Positions 1 through 8,085 of a stretch of DNA of 64,000 nt are shown here, piece by piece. How positions within the stretch are numbered: the stretch's first letter is position 1; each line of letters opens with the position of its first letter. Made by a program: the position numbers and the translations under genes. The notes below the pieces were generated by a model. It ran no database searches, had not been told where the DNA came from, and was given only the letters and a program-made list of their open reading frames with translations. This stretch comes from an uncultured Prevotellaceae bacterium. Its GTDB lineage: Bacteria > Bacteroidota > Bacteroidia > Bacteroidales > Bacteroidaceae. The stretch lies in the NCBI GenBank assembly GCA_900543815.1, contig UQST01000005.1, positions 61,940 to 125,939 on the forward strand. Direction: 5' to 3'.

Positions 1-530
1 AATGGTGTGGGGCTGGCAACGCCTCCATCCACCCAGTTGTTGGTGTTGCGGATGTCGATGGACTGTCCTTTGTGGCTGAAGCGTCCGTTCTGCACGCCGC
101 CTCCATAGAACCAGTCGTTCGCACTCTGCTCGAATGTGAGCGTCACGTTGCTGCGTCCGAAGTCGGTGGCTGCAGTCTGCTTCACCACCTCCTGTCCGTT
201 GCGCTTCACGCATATTTCGCCCTGCTTGCCCAGGGTAACCTGCAAGTCGCCCACGCTGATGGTGTTACCCTCCACCTTGAGGCCTTCCACCTGGCGGCGG
301 GGATTATCTACCAGTATCTGTGCTGGCGGGTTGGCTTTGGGGTCGCGGATGATTCCTCCCTGTGGGTCTTGGAACAGACGGAAGATGTGAGGTCCGTAGA
401 AATCGACGTAGAGCGACTGCCCGTTGTCGAGTGTAGCCTGCACGGTGGTTGCGTTCATCCGTGTGAGCTTCTGTGCTCCTGCCGTCATGGTGATGGCCAG
501 AAGCAGTACCGATGTTAAGGTTTTCTTCAT
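1..530 (-). CDS. GH31-family alpha-glycosidase, N-terminal part (cut by window edge)
   Basis: The start codon is at 528-530 on the minus strand; the gene runs off the window after about 176 codons. The first 20 residues (MKKTLTSVLLLAITMTAGAQ) form a Sec signal peptide, so the enzyme is exported to the periplasm or outer membrane. The following beta-rich region (VDFYGPHIFRLFQDPQGG) and YGGGVQNGRFSHKG with NTNNWVDGG around residues 145-170 are typical of the N-terminal domain of glycoside hydrolase family 31 (alpha-glucosidase/alpha-xylosidase type). The catalytic barrel lies outside the window, so the substrate cannot be read. A putative promoter lies about 95 bp upstream. Confidence 0.8.
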   Translation of the reverse strand, partial: MKKTLTSVLLLAITMTAGAQKLTRMNATTVQATLDNGQSLYVDFYGPHIFRLFQDPQGGIIRDPKANPPAQILVDNPRRQVEGLKVEGNTISVGDLQVTLGKQGEICVKRNGQEVVKQTAATDFGRSNVTLTFEQSANDWFYGGGVQNGRFSHKGQSIDIRNTNNWVDGGVASPTP

Positions 531-623
531 TTTGTGGATGTGAAAGTCCGCTTTCGGGCGCAGTGAGGTGGTCTCCGCACGCCCGCGCGTTACCATTTTT
601 TTATTTAGGGTTTCTTCTGGCTG

Positions 624-631
624 CAAATATA
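624..631 (-). promoter_or_regulatory. Putative -7 box for the GH31 gene
   Basis: The minus strand reads TATATTTG, matching the Bacteroidetes TAnnTTTG -7 element. About 20 bp further upstream is TTTC (651-654), a near match to the TTTG -33 box. It points towards the GH31 gene. Confidence 0.45.
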
Positions 632-872
632 CGACATTTCTCTCAAGTGCGAAATGCTTTTTGCCGGGCAAGCGCCACCTGCCTGCATCCTTTTCCCCAA
701 TTTGCCCCGATTTCTCCCGTCTTCGGCCTTTGCCGGACTGCGAATCGGCTGCTTCAGTTGGGAATTTGTTTTTTCTTAGTTGGAAAAATATTTTGAGGCA
801 CTTCGGGAGACGGCTTCTTTCGGCGGATGGAATCCGCTCTTGGGGCGTGAAGAACCCTTTCGGGAGACTCCT

Positions 873-1092
873 GAAGCAGTATGGCACTCATTCAAAAGCA
901 TTTCTGAGGGCCGTAGTGAGCCTTTTTCCTCTGCCCAAGAAAGGCTTTTCGCGCTTGGCAGAAAGGCGTTTCATCTTTGGCTTAAAGTCATTTTGCGTTT
1001 GGCGGAAAGTCGTTGTGTCTTTTGCCGAAAGTCCGTTCGCGTTCCGTCGAAAGCCACTCCTACTTGCCCGGAAACCCTTTTTCTCGAGCAAG
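873..1092. repeat. Degenerate 22-bp tandem array
   Basis: Successive 22-bp units begin at 939, 961, 983, 1005, 1027, 1049 and 1071. Each opens with GAAAG or a close variant (TAAAG, GAAAC); a T-rich middle and a TTGGC-like end recur. The same step can be followed more weakly back to about 873. The units are diverged but hold the exact 22-bp step without gaps. The array sits between the divergent GH31 and coiled-coil genes. 22 is not a multiple of 3, so it is not a coding repeat. The rest of the 531-1206 gap holds two putative promoters and nothing else I recognise. Confidence 0.75.
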
Positions 1093-1151
1093 AAAAACCG
1101 AAGCGGGGCAAATGAAATGCATTTCATGGGTGGCATTCCAGACTTTATGCT

Positions 1152-1159
1152 TAACTTTG
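1152..1159 (+). promoter_or_regulatory. Putative -7 box (TAACTTTG)
   Basis: TAACTTTG fits the TAnnTTTG element and lies 47 bp before the start of the coiled-coil membrane protein gene. No clear TTTG -33 box is visible at the usual spacing. Confidence 0.5.
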
Positions 1160-1206
1160 CAGGGTAATTTGCGTTTTTCAGAAATAGAATAAAATACACC
1201 AAGGAT

Positions 1207-2085
1207 ATGAGCAAGAAACAAACCATCATGCTGTCGGTAGCTGTGGCAGCTGTACTTGTAGCGGTAATCGTATTTCTCGGCTTCCGCATGCACAAGCAGA
1301 ATGAGAAGAACAAACAGATGCTTGAGCTGGCCGAGATGGACAAGCGCGAGATGGAGAACGAGTATGAGCAGTTTGCCATGCAGTACAATGAGATGAAGAT
1401 GAAAATCAACAACGACTCACTGGTGGCACAACTGGATCAGGAGCAGCAGCGCACCGAGGAACTCCTCGAAGAGCTCAGGAGGGTGAAGAGCAGCAATGCT
1501 GCCGAGATCATGCGACTGAAGAAGGAGCTGGCCACACTGCGTAAGGTGTTGCGCAGCTACGTGCTGCAGATTGACTCCCTCAACCGCATGAACCAGGAAC
1601 TGGCGCAGGAGAATAACAGCCTGAAGGACAAGAACCAGCAGGCCCAGCAGCATATCTCCAACCTCAGCAGCCAGAATGAGTCGCTCTCCGAGAAGGTGGA
1701 GATAGCCAGCCAGCTGGATGCAACAGGCATCCGCATCGAGGCACGCAACAAGAAGGGACGTGAAGCCAGAAAGGTGAAGGACGTGAAGAAGTTTGCCATC
1801 AGCTTCAACATCTCACGCAACGTGACCACCAGCACCGGACTGCGAAGCATCTATCTGCGCATCTCCACACCCATGGGCAGCGTGCTCACCTCGGGTGGCA
1901 CCTTCCAGTATGAGAACCGCCAGCTGGAGTACAGCATACGCAAGGACATCGAATACACAGGTGAGGAGCAGAGTGTAACCGTATATTGGGACGTGAACGA
2001 GACACTCAGCACCGGCACCTACCGTGTTGACATCTTTGCCGACGGGCAGAACATCGGCACCGCCTCATACACTATCAACAAGTAG
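1207..2085 (+). CDS. Membrane-anchored coiled-coil protein of unknown function
   Basis: 292 residues. An N-terminal hydrophobic helix (about residues 7-27) would anchor the protein in the inner membrane. Residues about 30-170 are rich in Glu, Lys, Gln and Leu with heptad spacing, consistent with a long coiled coil. The last about 100 residues have alternating polar and hydrophobic segments ([26 protein letters not shown]) that suggest a small beta-sandwich domain, presumably periplasmic. I do not recognise a named family. It ends 2 bp before trmB, so the two are probably co-transcribed. No enzyme motif is visible; a structural or envelope role is only an inference. Confidence 0.8.
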   Translation: MSKKQTIMLSVAVAAVLVAVIVFLGFRMHKQNEKNKQMLELAEMDKREMENEYEQFAMQYNEMKMKINNDSLVAQLDQEQQRTEELLEELRRVKSSNAAEIMRLKKELATLRKVLRSYVLQIDSLNRMNQELAQENNSLKDKNQQAQQHISNLSSQNESLSEKVEIASQLDATGIRIEARNKKGREARKVKDVKKFAISFNISRNVTTSTGLRSIYLRISTPMGSVLTSGGTFQYENRQLEYSIRKDIEYTGEEQSVTVYWDVNETLSTGTYRVDIFADGQNIGTASYTINK

Positions 2086-2087
2086 GC

Positions 2088-2855
2088 ATGGGCAAGGGAA
2101 AGCTGGCTAAGTTTGCCGACATGGCAGCCAATCCGCTGGTGGTGGAGTGCCCATTTGCGGTTCTCCAGGCCGACGGGTTTGACCTGAAGGGGAAGTGGAA
2201 CACCGACTTCTTCCACAACGACAAGCCCATCGTGCTCGAGTTGGGCTGCGGACGAGGCGAATACACGGTGGGGCTGGGACGGATGTTCCCCGACAAGAAC
2301 TATATCGGAGTGGATATCAAGGGAGCACGCATGTGGACAGGAGCCCAGGAGGCAGTGGCTGCAGGCATGCAGAATGTGGGCTTCCTGCGCACCAACATCG
2401 AGTTCATCGACCGCTTCTTTGCCCCTGGCGAGGTGAGCGAGGTGTGGCTCACCTTCTCTGACCCGCAGATGAAGAAGGTGACCAAGCGCCTTACGGGCAC
2501 CGCCTTTCTGCAGCGCTATCGCGCATTCATGCAGCAGGACGGACTGGTGCATCTCAAGACCGACAGCAACTTCCTATATACATACACGCGCGAGATGCTT
2601 TCTGCCAACGGCATCCAGCCCATTGCCGAGACGCGCAATCTCTATGCCGAACCGGCCCAGGGGATGATAGCAGTGGCACAGTCGATACAGACCTACTACG
2701 AGAGCATGTGGCGTGGCAGAGGCATCGACATCAAGTATCTGTGCTTCCACTTGCCGCTCGAGGGACAGCTGACAGAGCCTGACGTGGAGATTCCGCTCGA
2801 TGAGTACCGCTCCTACAGCCGGCAGAAGCGCTCGAGTCTGGAGGTCAGCAAGTAG
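2088..2855 (+). CDS. trmB: tRNA (guanine-N7-)-methyltransferase
   Basis: 255 residues. TrmB methylates G46 in the variable loop of tRNA using S-adenosylmethionine. The SAM-binding motif [11 protein letters not shown] is at about residues 50-60. It is followed by the family motifs YIGVDIKG and, further on, [12 protein letters not shown], the equivalent of the usual FPDPW-like stretch. Length is slightly above the usual 210-240 because of an extra N-terminal segment common in Bacteroidetes. The start ATG lies 2 bp after the upstream stop codon, which indicates translational coupling with the coiled-coil gene. Confidence 0.93.
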   Translation: MGKGKLAKFADMAANPLVVECPFAVLQADGFDLKGKWNTDFFHNDKPIVLELGCGRGEYTVGLGRMFPDKNYIGVDIKGARMWTGAQEAVAAGMQNVGFLRTNIEFIDRFFAPGEVSEVWLTFSDPQMKKVTKRLTGTAFLQRYRAFMQQDGLVHLKTDSNFLYTYTREMLSANGIQPIAETRNLYAEPAQGMIAVAQSIQTYYESMWRGRGIDIKYLCFHLPLEGQLTEPDVEIPLDEYRSYSRQKRSSLEVSK

Positions 2856-2992
2856 GCGGGAGCACAGGAGAAGCAGGAACATGGAATTATGAATGGATTG
2901 GGAATCCGATGGGGGAGGGCAGATGCAGGCATCTTCGGTATGCCGCCGGGCCGACCCGCCATCCGTGGTTTCCAGTCTGAAAACAATAGCAG

Positions 2993-4093
2993 ATGGAACT
3001 ATATCCTAAACTGATAACAGACGCACTCTCCACCGTGCGTTATCCTGGAACAGGAAAGAATGTGGTGGAGATGAAGATGCTGGAGGACGACTTGCGCATC
3101 GCAGGCATGCACGTCAGCTTCACACTCATCTTCGACAAGCCCACCGACCCCTTTATGAAGAGCATGGTGAAGGCTTGCGAGGCTGCCATACACGCTTATG
3201 TGAGCAAGGATGTGGAGGTTGAGGTGAAGACCAAAGCCTTGCAGGCTCCCCGTCCAGACCTCCCCGATCTGCTTCCCGGCGTGAAGAACATCATAGCCGT
3301 AAGCAGTGGCAAGGGCGGAGTGGGCAAGAGCACAGTGGCTGCCAATCTGGCTGTGGCACTGTCCAAGATGGGCATGAAGGTGGCTCTGCTCGATTGCGAC
3401 ATCTTCGGTCCTTCAGTACCCAAGATGTTCCATATAGAGGATGCCCGTCCCTATAGCGAGCGCATCAACGGCCGCGACCTCATCATGCCCGTGGAGAAGT
3501 ACGGAGTGAAGGTGCTCAGCATCGGCTTCTTCGTCAATCCCGACCAGGCAACGCTCTGGCGTGGAGGTATGGCATGCAATGCCCTCAAGCAGCTCATAGG
3601 TGATGCCAACTGGGGCGACATCGACTATTTTGTCCTCGATACTCCTCCCGGAACCTCTGACATCCACCTCACCCTGGTGCAGACATTGCCCATCACAGGT
3701 GCTGTCATCGTGAGCACACCCCAGCAAGTGGCACTGGCCGATGCACGCAAGGGCATCAACATGTACCAGAACGACAAGGTGAATGTGCCTATTCTCGGAC
3801 TGGTGGAGAACATGTCATGGTTCACTCCAGCCCAGCATCCCGACGAGCGTTACTTCCTCTTCGGGCAGGAAGGTGTGAAGCACCTGGCCGAGGAGATGAA
3901 TGTGCCTCTCCTGGGACAGATTCCTGTGGTGCAGGATATCTGCCAGAGTGGCGACGAAGGAACGCCTGCAGCCCTCGACCCAACTACTACCACCGGCCAT
4001 GCCTTCATGCAGTTGGCTGCCCGTGTAGTTACCGAGACCGACCGACGCAACTCGCAACTCCCTCCCACCACCATAGTGGGTACCCACAAGTAA
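2993..4093 (+). CDS. mrp: Mrp/NBP35-family Fe-S cluster carrier ATPase
   Basis: 366 residues. The N-terminal about 85 residues form a MIP18/DUF59-like domain. A P-loop ATPase of the ParA/MinD class follows, with GKGGVGKS at about residues 106-113 and DTPPGTSD as the second motif. These proteins carry and deliver Fe-S clusters to target enzymes in the cytoplasm. The C-terminal CxxC pair that binds the bridging cluster in many homologues is absent: after ENMSWF the sequence reads TPAQHPDERYFLFG, with no cysteine. I believe this variant is common in Bacteroidetes, but cluster binding must then differ. The stop codon falls in the first unit of a tandem repeat. Confidence 0.9.
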   Translation: MELYPKLITDALSTVRYPGTGKNVVEMKMLEDDLRIAGMHVSFTLIFDKPTDPFMKSMVKACEAAIHAYVSKDVEVEVKTKALQAPRPDLPDLLPGVKNIIAVSSGKGGVGKSTVAANLAVALSKMGMKVALLDCDIFGPSVPKMFHIEDARPYSERINGRDLIMPVEKYGVKVLSIGFFVNPDQATLWRGGMACNALKQLIGDANWGDIDYFVLDTPPGTSDIHLTLVQTLPITGAVIVSTPQQVALADARKGINMYQNDKVNVPILGLVENMSWFTPAQHPDERYFLFGQEGVKHLAEEMNVPLLGQIPVVQDICQSGDEGTPAALDPTTTTGHAFMQLAARVVTETDRRNSQLPPTTIVGTHK

Positions 4094-4250
4094 GCAACCT
4101 ATAGATAAGCAAATCCCTAACTGGCCTATGGCCTTACCAAGGAAGCCGCTGACAAATAAGCAACCTACTGGCTTATGGCCTTATTAAGGATGCCGCTGAC
4201 AAATAAGCAACCTACTGGCCTATGGCCTTACCAAGGGAACCGCTGAGAAA
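4091..4250. repeat. 47-bp tandem repeat directly after mrp
   Basis: Two near-identical 47-bp units (4157-4203 and 4204-4250) are preceded by a longer, partly matching 66-bp unit (4091-4156) and followed by a partial unit beginning TAAGCAACCTATA. Each unit starts TAAGCAACCTA and holds GGCYTATGGCCTTA and CCGCTGA. The first unit begins exactly at the mrp stop codon, so the repeat is the 3' untranslated region of mrp. It ends just before a strong terminator. Confidence 0.85.
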
Positions 4251-4274
4251 TAAGCAACCTATACAAACAACAAG

Positions 4275-4307
4275 TCCCTGTGGAATGACTCTCCACAGGG
4301 ATTTTTT
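4275..4307 (+). terminator. Rho-independent terminator of the trmB-mrp unit
   Basis: Perfect 10-bp stem TCCCTGTGGA / TCCACAGGGA with a 7-nt loop, followed directly by TTTTTT. Confidence 0.9.
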
Positions 4308-4318
4308 GTTATCGTATG

Positions 4319-4360
4319 CTCGGCATGAGCATTGTCTAACGGGTGCAAGTCCCAGGGAAA
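4319..4360 (+). other. Possible remnant of a group II intron 5' end
   Basis: CGGCATGAGCATTGTCTAAC followed by GGGTGCAAGTCCC resembles the conserved start of domain I in bacterial group II introns. There is no reverse-transcriptase reading frame and no recognisable domain V in the following 300 bp, so at most this is a fragment. The match is by memory of the motif and is uncertain. Confidence 0.3.
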
Positions 4361-4439
4361 GGGCTATTTGCGAGTGTAAAGCAGTTATCTCATGTGCAGG
4401 ATTCATTTTGCCTCCAGGGCGGGTATGCCGTACATCTCC

Positions 4440-4531
4440 ACCGTCCAACCCAAGGCTGGACGGTCAGAGAATATATATTACTTTGCCAAGTAAGCAAGCT
4501 TCATCCACCGTCCAGCCTAGGGTTGGACGGT
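4440..4531. repeat. Pair of 25-bp hairpin-forming inverted elements
   Basis: Positions 4440-4464 and 4507-4531 each form a hairpin with the perfect 8-bp arms ACCGTCCA / TGGACGGT. The second element is almost exactly the reverse complement of the first (one mismatch in 25). They lie 42 bp apart between the mrp terminator and the distal end of the CRISPR array. Function unknown; they could be termini of a small lost element or bidirectional terminators for the array transcript, though no T tract is present. The remaining 4532-4667 sequence holds nothing I recognise. Confidence 0.7.
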
Positions 4532-4667
4532 CAAGGGCAACTTCTTTCCTGATGTGAAGACACACAGGAAGTGCCGAAGAAGCCTACATCTCCCTGTTCA
4601 CCAATCGGCTTCCCTTGTACAGCCTCGGAATCACAACCATCCGTTACTCTGTATTTACAGGGTGGTT

Positions 4668-7654
4668 GTTGCGCTATGTCCTCTTTCATCACCAAACCAC
4701 AACCTCAAGGTGGTTCTCTGCGGATATAGTATGTTGCGTTATATCCTCTTTCATCACCAAACCACAACCTCGGGATAGTAAGTCTTGCCGTCGGCATCGT
4801 TGCGTTATATCCTCTTTCATCACCAAACCACAACAGGTGCGTGTAATGCCCATGCCTTTGCCTGTTGCGTTATATCCTCTTTCATCACCAAACCACAACT
4901 AGGGCTGATAGGTTTTTGTGTGTGATTGAGTTGCGTTATATCTTCTTTCATCACCAAACCACAACCTTATGACTGGTTTGATGGTTTATGGTACGTTGCG
5001 TTATATCTTCTTTCATCACCAAACCACAACCCTCCTGCTGCTACTAAGCCTAATCAAATGTTGCGTTATATCTTCTTTCATCACCAAACCACAACAGTTA
5101 CGGCAAATAATTGCTTTTGTTGTTGTTGCGTTATATCTTCTTTCATCACCAAACCACAACCTTTTTGCTTATTATAAAGCGTGGTTCGATGTTGCGTTAT
5201 ATCTTCTTTCATCACCAAACCACAACATGGCACTAAGGATAATTATTTGGGGATGGTTGCGTTATATCTTCTTTCATCACCAAACCACAACCTGCGTCTG
5301 ATGTTCTTACCTTTATTAAGGTTGCGTTATATCTTCTTTCATCACCAAACCACAACCCAGCTGGGGACATAAAGTAACATTATACAGTTGCGTTATATCT
5401 TCTTTCATCACCAAACCACAACCAACAATGAAACAAGTAACATTAAAATCCAGTTGCGTTATATCTTCTTTCATCACCAAACCACAACCCGATTGACTCG
5501 CATAAGAGTCCTTTCTTGGTTGCGTTATATCTTCTTTCATCACCAAACCACAACCAATTCGTGCAGGATTGTGTTTCTTTGGGGTTGCGTTATATCTTCT
5601 TTCATCACCAAACCACAACTTGGTGAGTGTGATATCGCCGCTAAGACTGGTTGCGTTATATCTTCTTTCATCACCAAACCACAACTCAAGGACGACCGCT
5701 TTCCACTGGATAACGTTGCGTTATATCTTCTTTCATCACCAAACCACAACTTTTTCATGCGTTTGTCCGCTCGTACTTGGTTGCGTTATATCTTCTTTCA
5801 TCACCAAACCACAACCTTGAATGGGATTTGGTAAAGGACAATTAGTTGCGTTATATCTTCTTTCATCACCAAACCACAACCTTTTTCCTCTGTTCCTCGT
5901 GTGCTTGGTTGTTGCGTTATATCTTCTTTCATCACCAAACCACAACAACTCGAGTATGAAAATCAGCGTAATGCAGTTGCGTTATATCTTCTTTCATCAC
6001 CAAACCACAACGCAGGGCGGCTTCCCCGTCTCAAGACACCAGTTGCGTTATATCTTCTTTCATCACCAAACCACAACTTACCGCTTCGGATAGTGGCATA
6101 ATGATGAGTTGCGTTATATCTTCTTTCATCACCAAACCACAACTCCAAGGTTCTGACTATGACGTATTTATAAGTTGCGTTATATCTTCTTTCATCACCA
6201 AACCACAACATGACCTTAGTTCTTTTTCTCGTTCAAATAGTTGCGTTATATCTTCTTTCATCACCAAACCACAACCCGAAATCTCTTCTGATGTTGTGCG
6301 TGTATGTTGCGTTATATCTTCTTTCATCACCAAACCACAACTTTTGTATGATGCTTCACGGCCTGATAAAGGTTGCGTTATATCTTCTTTCATCACCAAA
6401 CCACAACCTATAGCAAGAGAGCATAACGCTAATGCAGGTTGCGTTATATCTTCTTTCATCACCAAACCACAACTTGATTTGAGTGCTTTGTGCCGTTCTA
6501 ACAGTTGCGTTATATCTTCTTTCATCACCAAACCACAACATCGCCCGGCTGGTACATCTTTCTTTGTTGTTGCGTTATATCTTCTTTCATCACCAAACCA
6601 CAACGTCAAGTCTCTGCAAATGAATCCATTGCTCGTTGCGTTATATCTTCTTTCATCACCAAACCACAACTGCAAGATGCTGCTTTTCGTACTCGCGAAC
6701 GTTGCGTTATATCTTCTTTCATCACCAAACCACAACCTGAGATGGAGGCTATACGTGCCAATATTGTTGCGTTATATCTTCTTTCATCACCAAACCACAA
6801 CTTGTTACCATATTTGCGCAACACGGTATTTGTTGCGTTATATCTTCTTTCATCACCAAACCACAACTGGTTGGTGAATTGCTTACGCTTGGTGTTGTTG
6901 CGTTATATCTTCTTTCATCACCAAACCACAACTGCGCGCTACTCCTATGGCTGGTGTCGGTTGTTGCGTTATATCTTCTTTCATCACCAAACCACAACTC
7001 CAGTATGTCTAAATCTCGTTATTTCCGGTTGCGTTATATCTTCTTTCATCACCAAACCACAACGCGCTGCTCTTGCTCCTTTTGTTAAGTAGGTTGCGTT
7101 ATATCTTCTTTCATCACCAAACCACAACTGCGTGATTATCATTCACCTATACAACAAGTTGCGTTATATCTTCTTTCATCACCAAACCACAACTATGGTG
7201 CTTATCGTGGTATCCGTGGTTCTGTTGCGTTATATCTTCTTTCATCACCAAACCACAACTGTTACATTGTATTATTGCTATTGCTTGTGTTGCGTTATAT
7301 CTTCTTTCATCACCAAACCACAACGCAGGGCGGCTTCCCCGTCTCAAGACATAAGTTGCGTTATATCTTCTTTCATCACCAAACCACAACCGGTATCGGA
7401 ATGTAATTTAACATAGAAATGTTGCGTTATATCTTCTTTCATCACCAAACCACAACGCCCGCTTTGATGGTTGCAAATATATACATGTTGCGTTATATCT
7501 TCTTTCATCACCAAACCACAACCCCTTGCAGATGGTTCTGCTCCTGCGACTGGTTGCGTTATATCTTCTTTCATCACCAAACCACAACTCCCCGAGAAGT
7601 TTTGAACGTGATTGGGTAGTTGCGTTATATCTTCTTTCATCACCAAACCACAAC
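4668..7654 (-). CRISPR. Type II-C CRISPR array, 46 repeats and 45 spacers
   Basis: Repeats are 36 bp, starting GTTGCGTTATAT and ending CCAAACCACAAC on the plus strand; spacers are 29 or 30 bp. In the crRNA sense (minus strand) the repeat begins GTTGTGGTTTGGTGATGAA, the end that pairs with the tracrRNA. Forty-two repeats (from 4930 upward) appear identical. The repeats at 4733, 4799 and 4864 carry one shared change, and the one at 4668 carries three, marking the old trailer end. New spacers therefore enter at the 7654 end, next to cas2. Spacers at 6012-6041 and 7325-7354 match at 28 of 30 bases. Because repeat plus a 30-bp spacer is 66 bp, the array opens many false reading frames with recurring peptides. 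Confidence 0.99.
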
Positions 7655-7746
7655 CTGTATTCCTTATGTGCTGTAATATTATACAGTTACAAGGCGTATA
7701 TAGTACAGAAAATGGAATGGCGAGTTCCTTATCTATGGCAAAATTA
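7655..7746 (-). promoter_or_regulatory. CRISPR leader
   Basis: 92 bp, fairly A/T-rich, between the last identical repeat and the cas2 stop codon. Repeat polarity and the worn repeats at the opposite end place the leader here. A TAATTTTG sequence at 7739-7746 (minus strand) fits the -7 consensus, but no TTTG box at proper spacing is visible, so the start site is not settled. Confidence 0.7.
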
Positions 7747-8085
7747 CTAAAAAAACTCAAGTTGCACAGGCTTCTTTTGTACTTTTTGTTCTATCTCTCC
7801 CCATATATTGATGATGTTGGAGTATTGTTTGTCGGTTATCGTGATTATACTAAGTCTTCCCTTGCTGGGCATGAAGAGTTTTACCCGCTTGACGTGTACA
7901 TCCCTTGATTCGAGTGAAGCACAGAAACGAATGTACACACTATATTGGTGCATTACGAATCCGTCGCGTTCAAGGCTCTTGCGGAAAACTGCATAATCAT
8001 GTTTCTCCTTCTTGCTGACGGTTGGTAGGTCGAACATAACAACAATCCACATTATCTTATATGCATTGAGACGTGTTTCGCTCAT
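7747..8085 (-). CDS. cas2: CRISPR-associated endoribonuclease-like adaptation protein Cas2
   Basis: 112 residues if started at MSETRLNAYKIMW; an in-frame upstream ATG at 8205 lies deep in cas1 and is rejected. Cas2 bridges two Cas1 dimers in the spacer-integration complex. The core VVMFDLPT near residue 17, with its conserved Asp, and the downstream ferredoxin-like fold pattern (KGRLSIITITDKQ) are typical for type II. Its ATG overlaps the cas1 stop codon as ATGA (8082-8085), a sign of translational coupling. The array lies 92 bp downstream, as expected for a cas9-cas1-cas2-array order. Confidence 0.96.
   Translation of the reverse strand: MSETRLNAYKIMWIVVMFDLPTVSKKEKHDYAVFRKSLERDGFVMHQYSVYIRFCASLESRDVHVKRVKLFMPSKGRLSIITITDKQYSNIINIWGEIEQKVQKKPVQLEFF

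Noticed and set aside
888..1412. Minus-strand frame of 174 codons across the 22-bp array and into the coiled-coil gene
   Set aside because: It overlaps a supported gene on the other strand, has no family resemblance and contains the repeat array in a shifting frame.
5357..5452. Neighbouring spacers sharing AAGTAACATTA
   Set aside because: Only 11 bases are shared at different offsets and no common reading frame supports homology; chance is possible.
4668..7654. Many long open frames on both strands, such as 6101-6877, with repeated peptides CVISSFITKPQ or WFGDERRYNAT
   Set aside because: They arise because repeat plus spacer is often 66 bp, a multiple of 3, and the repeat has no stop codon. 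They are products of the CRISPR array, not genes.
4668..7654. Internal promoters in each repeat, as in Neisseria II-C arrays
   Set aside because: The crRNA-sense repeat contains GATATAAC near its end, but no TAnnTTTG box of the Bacteroidetes type at useful spacing, so I do not claim it.
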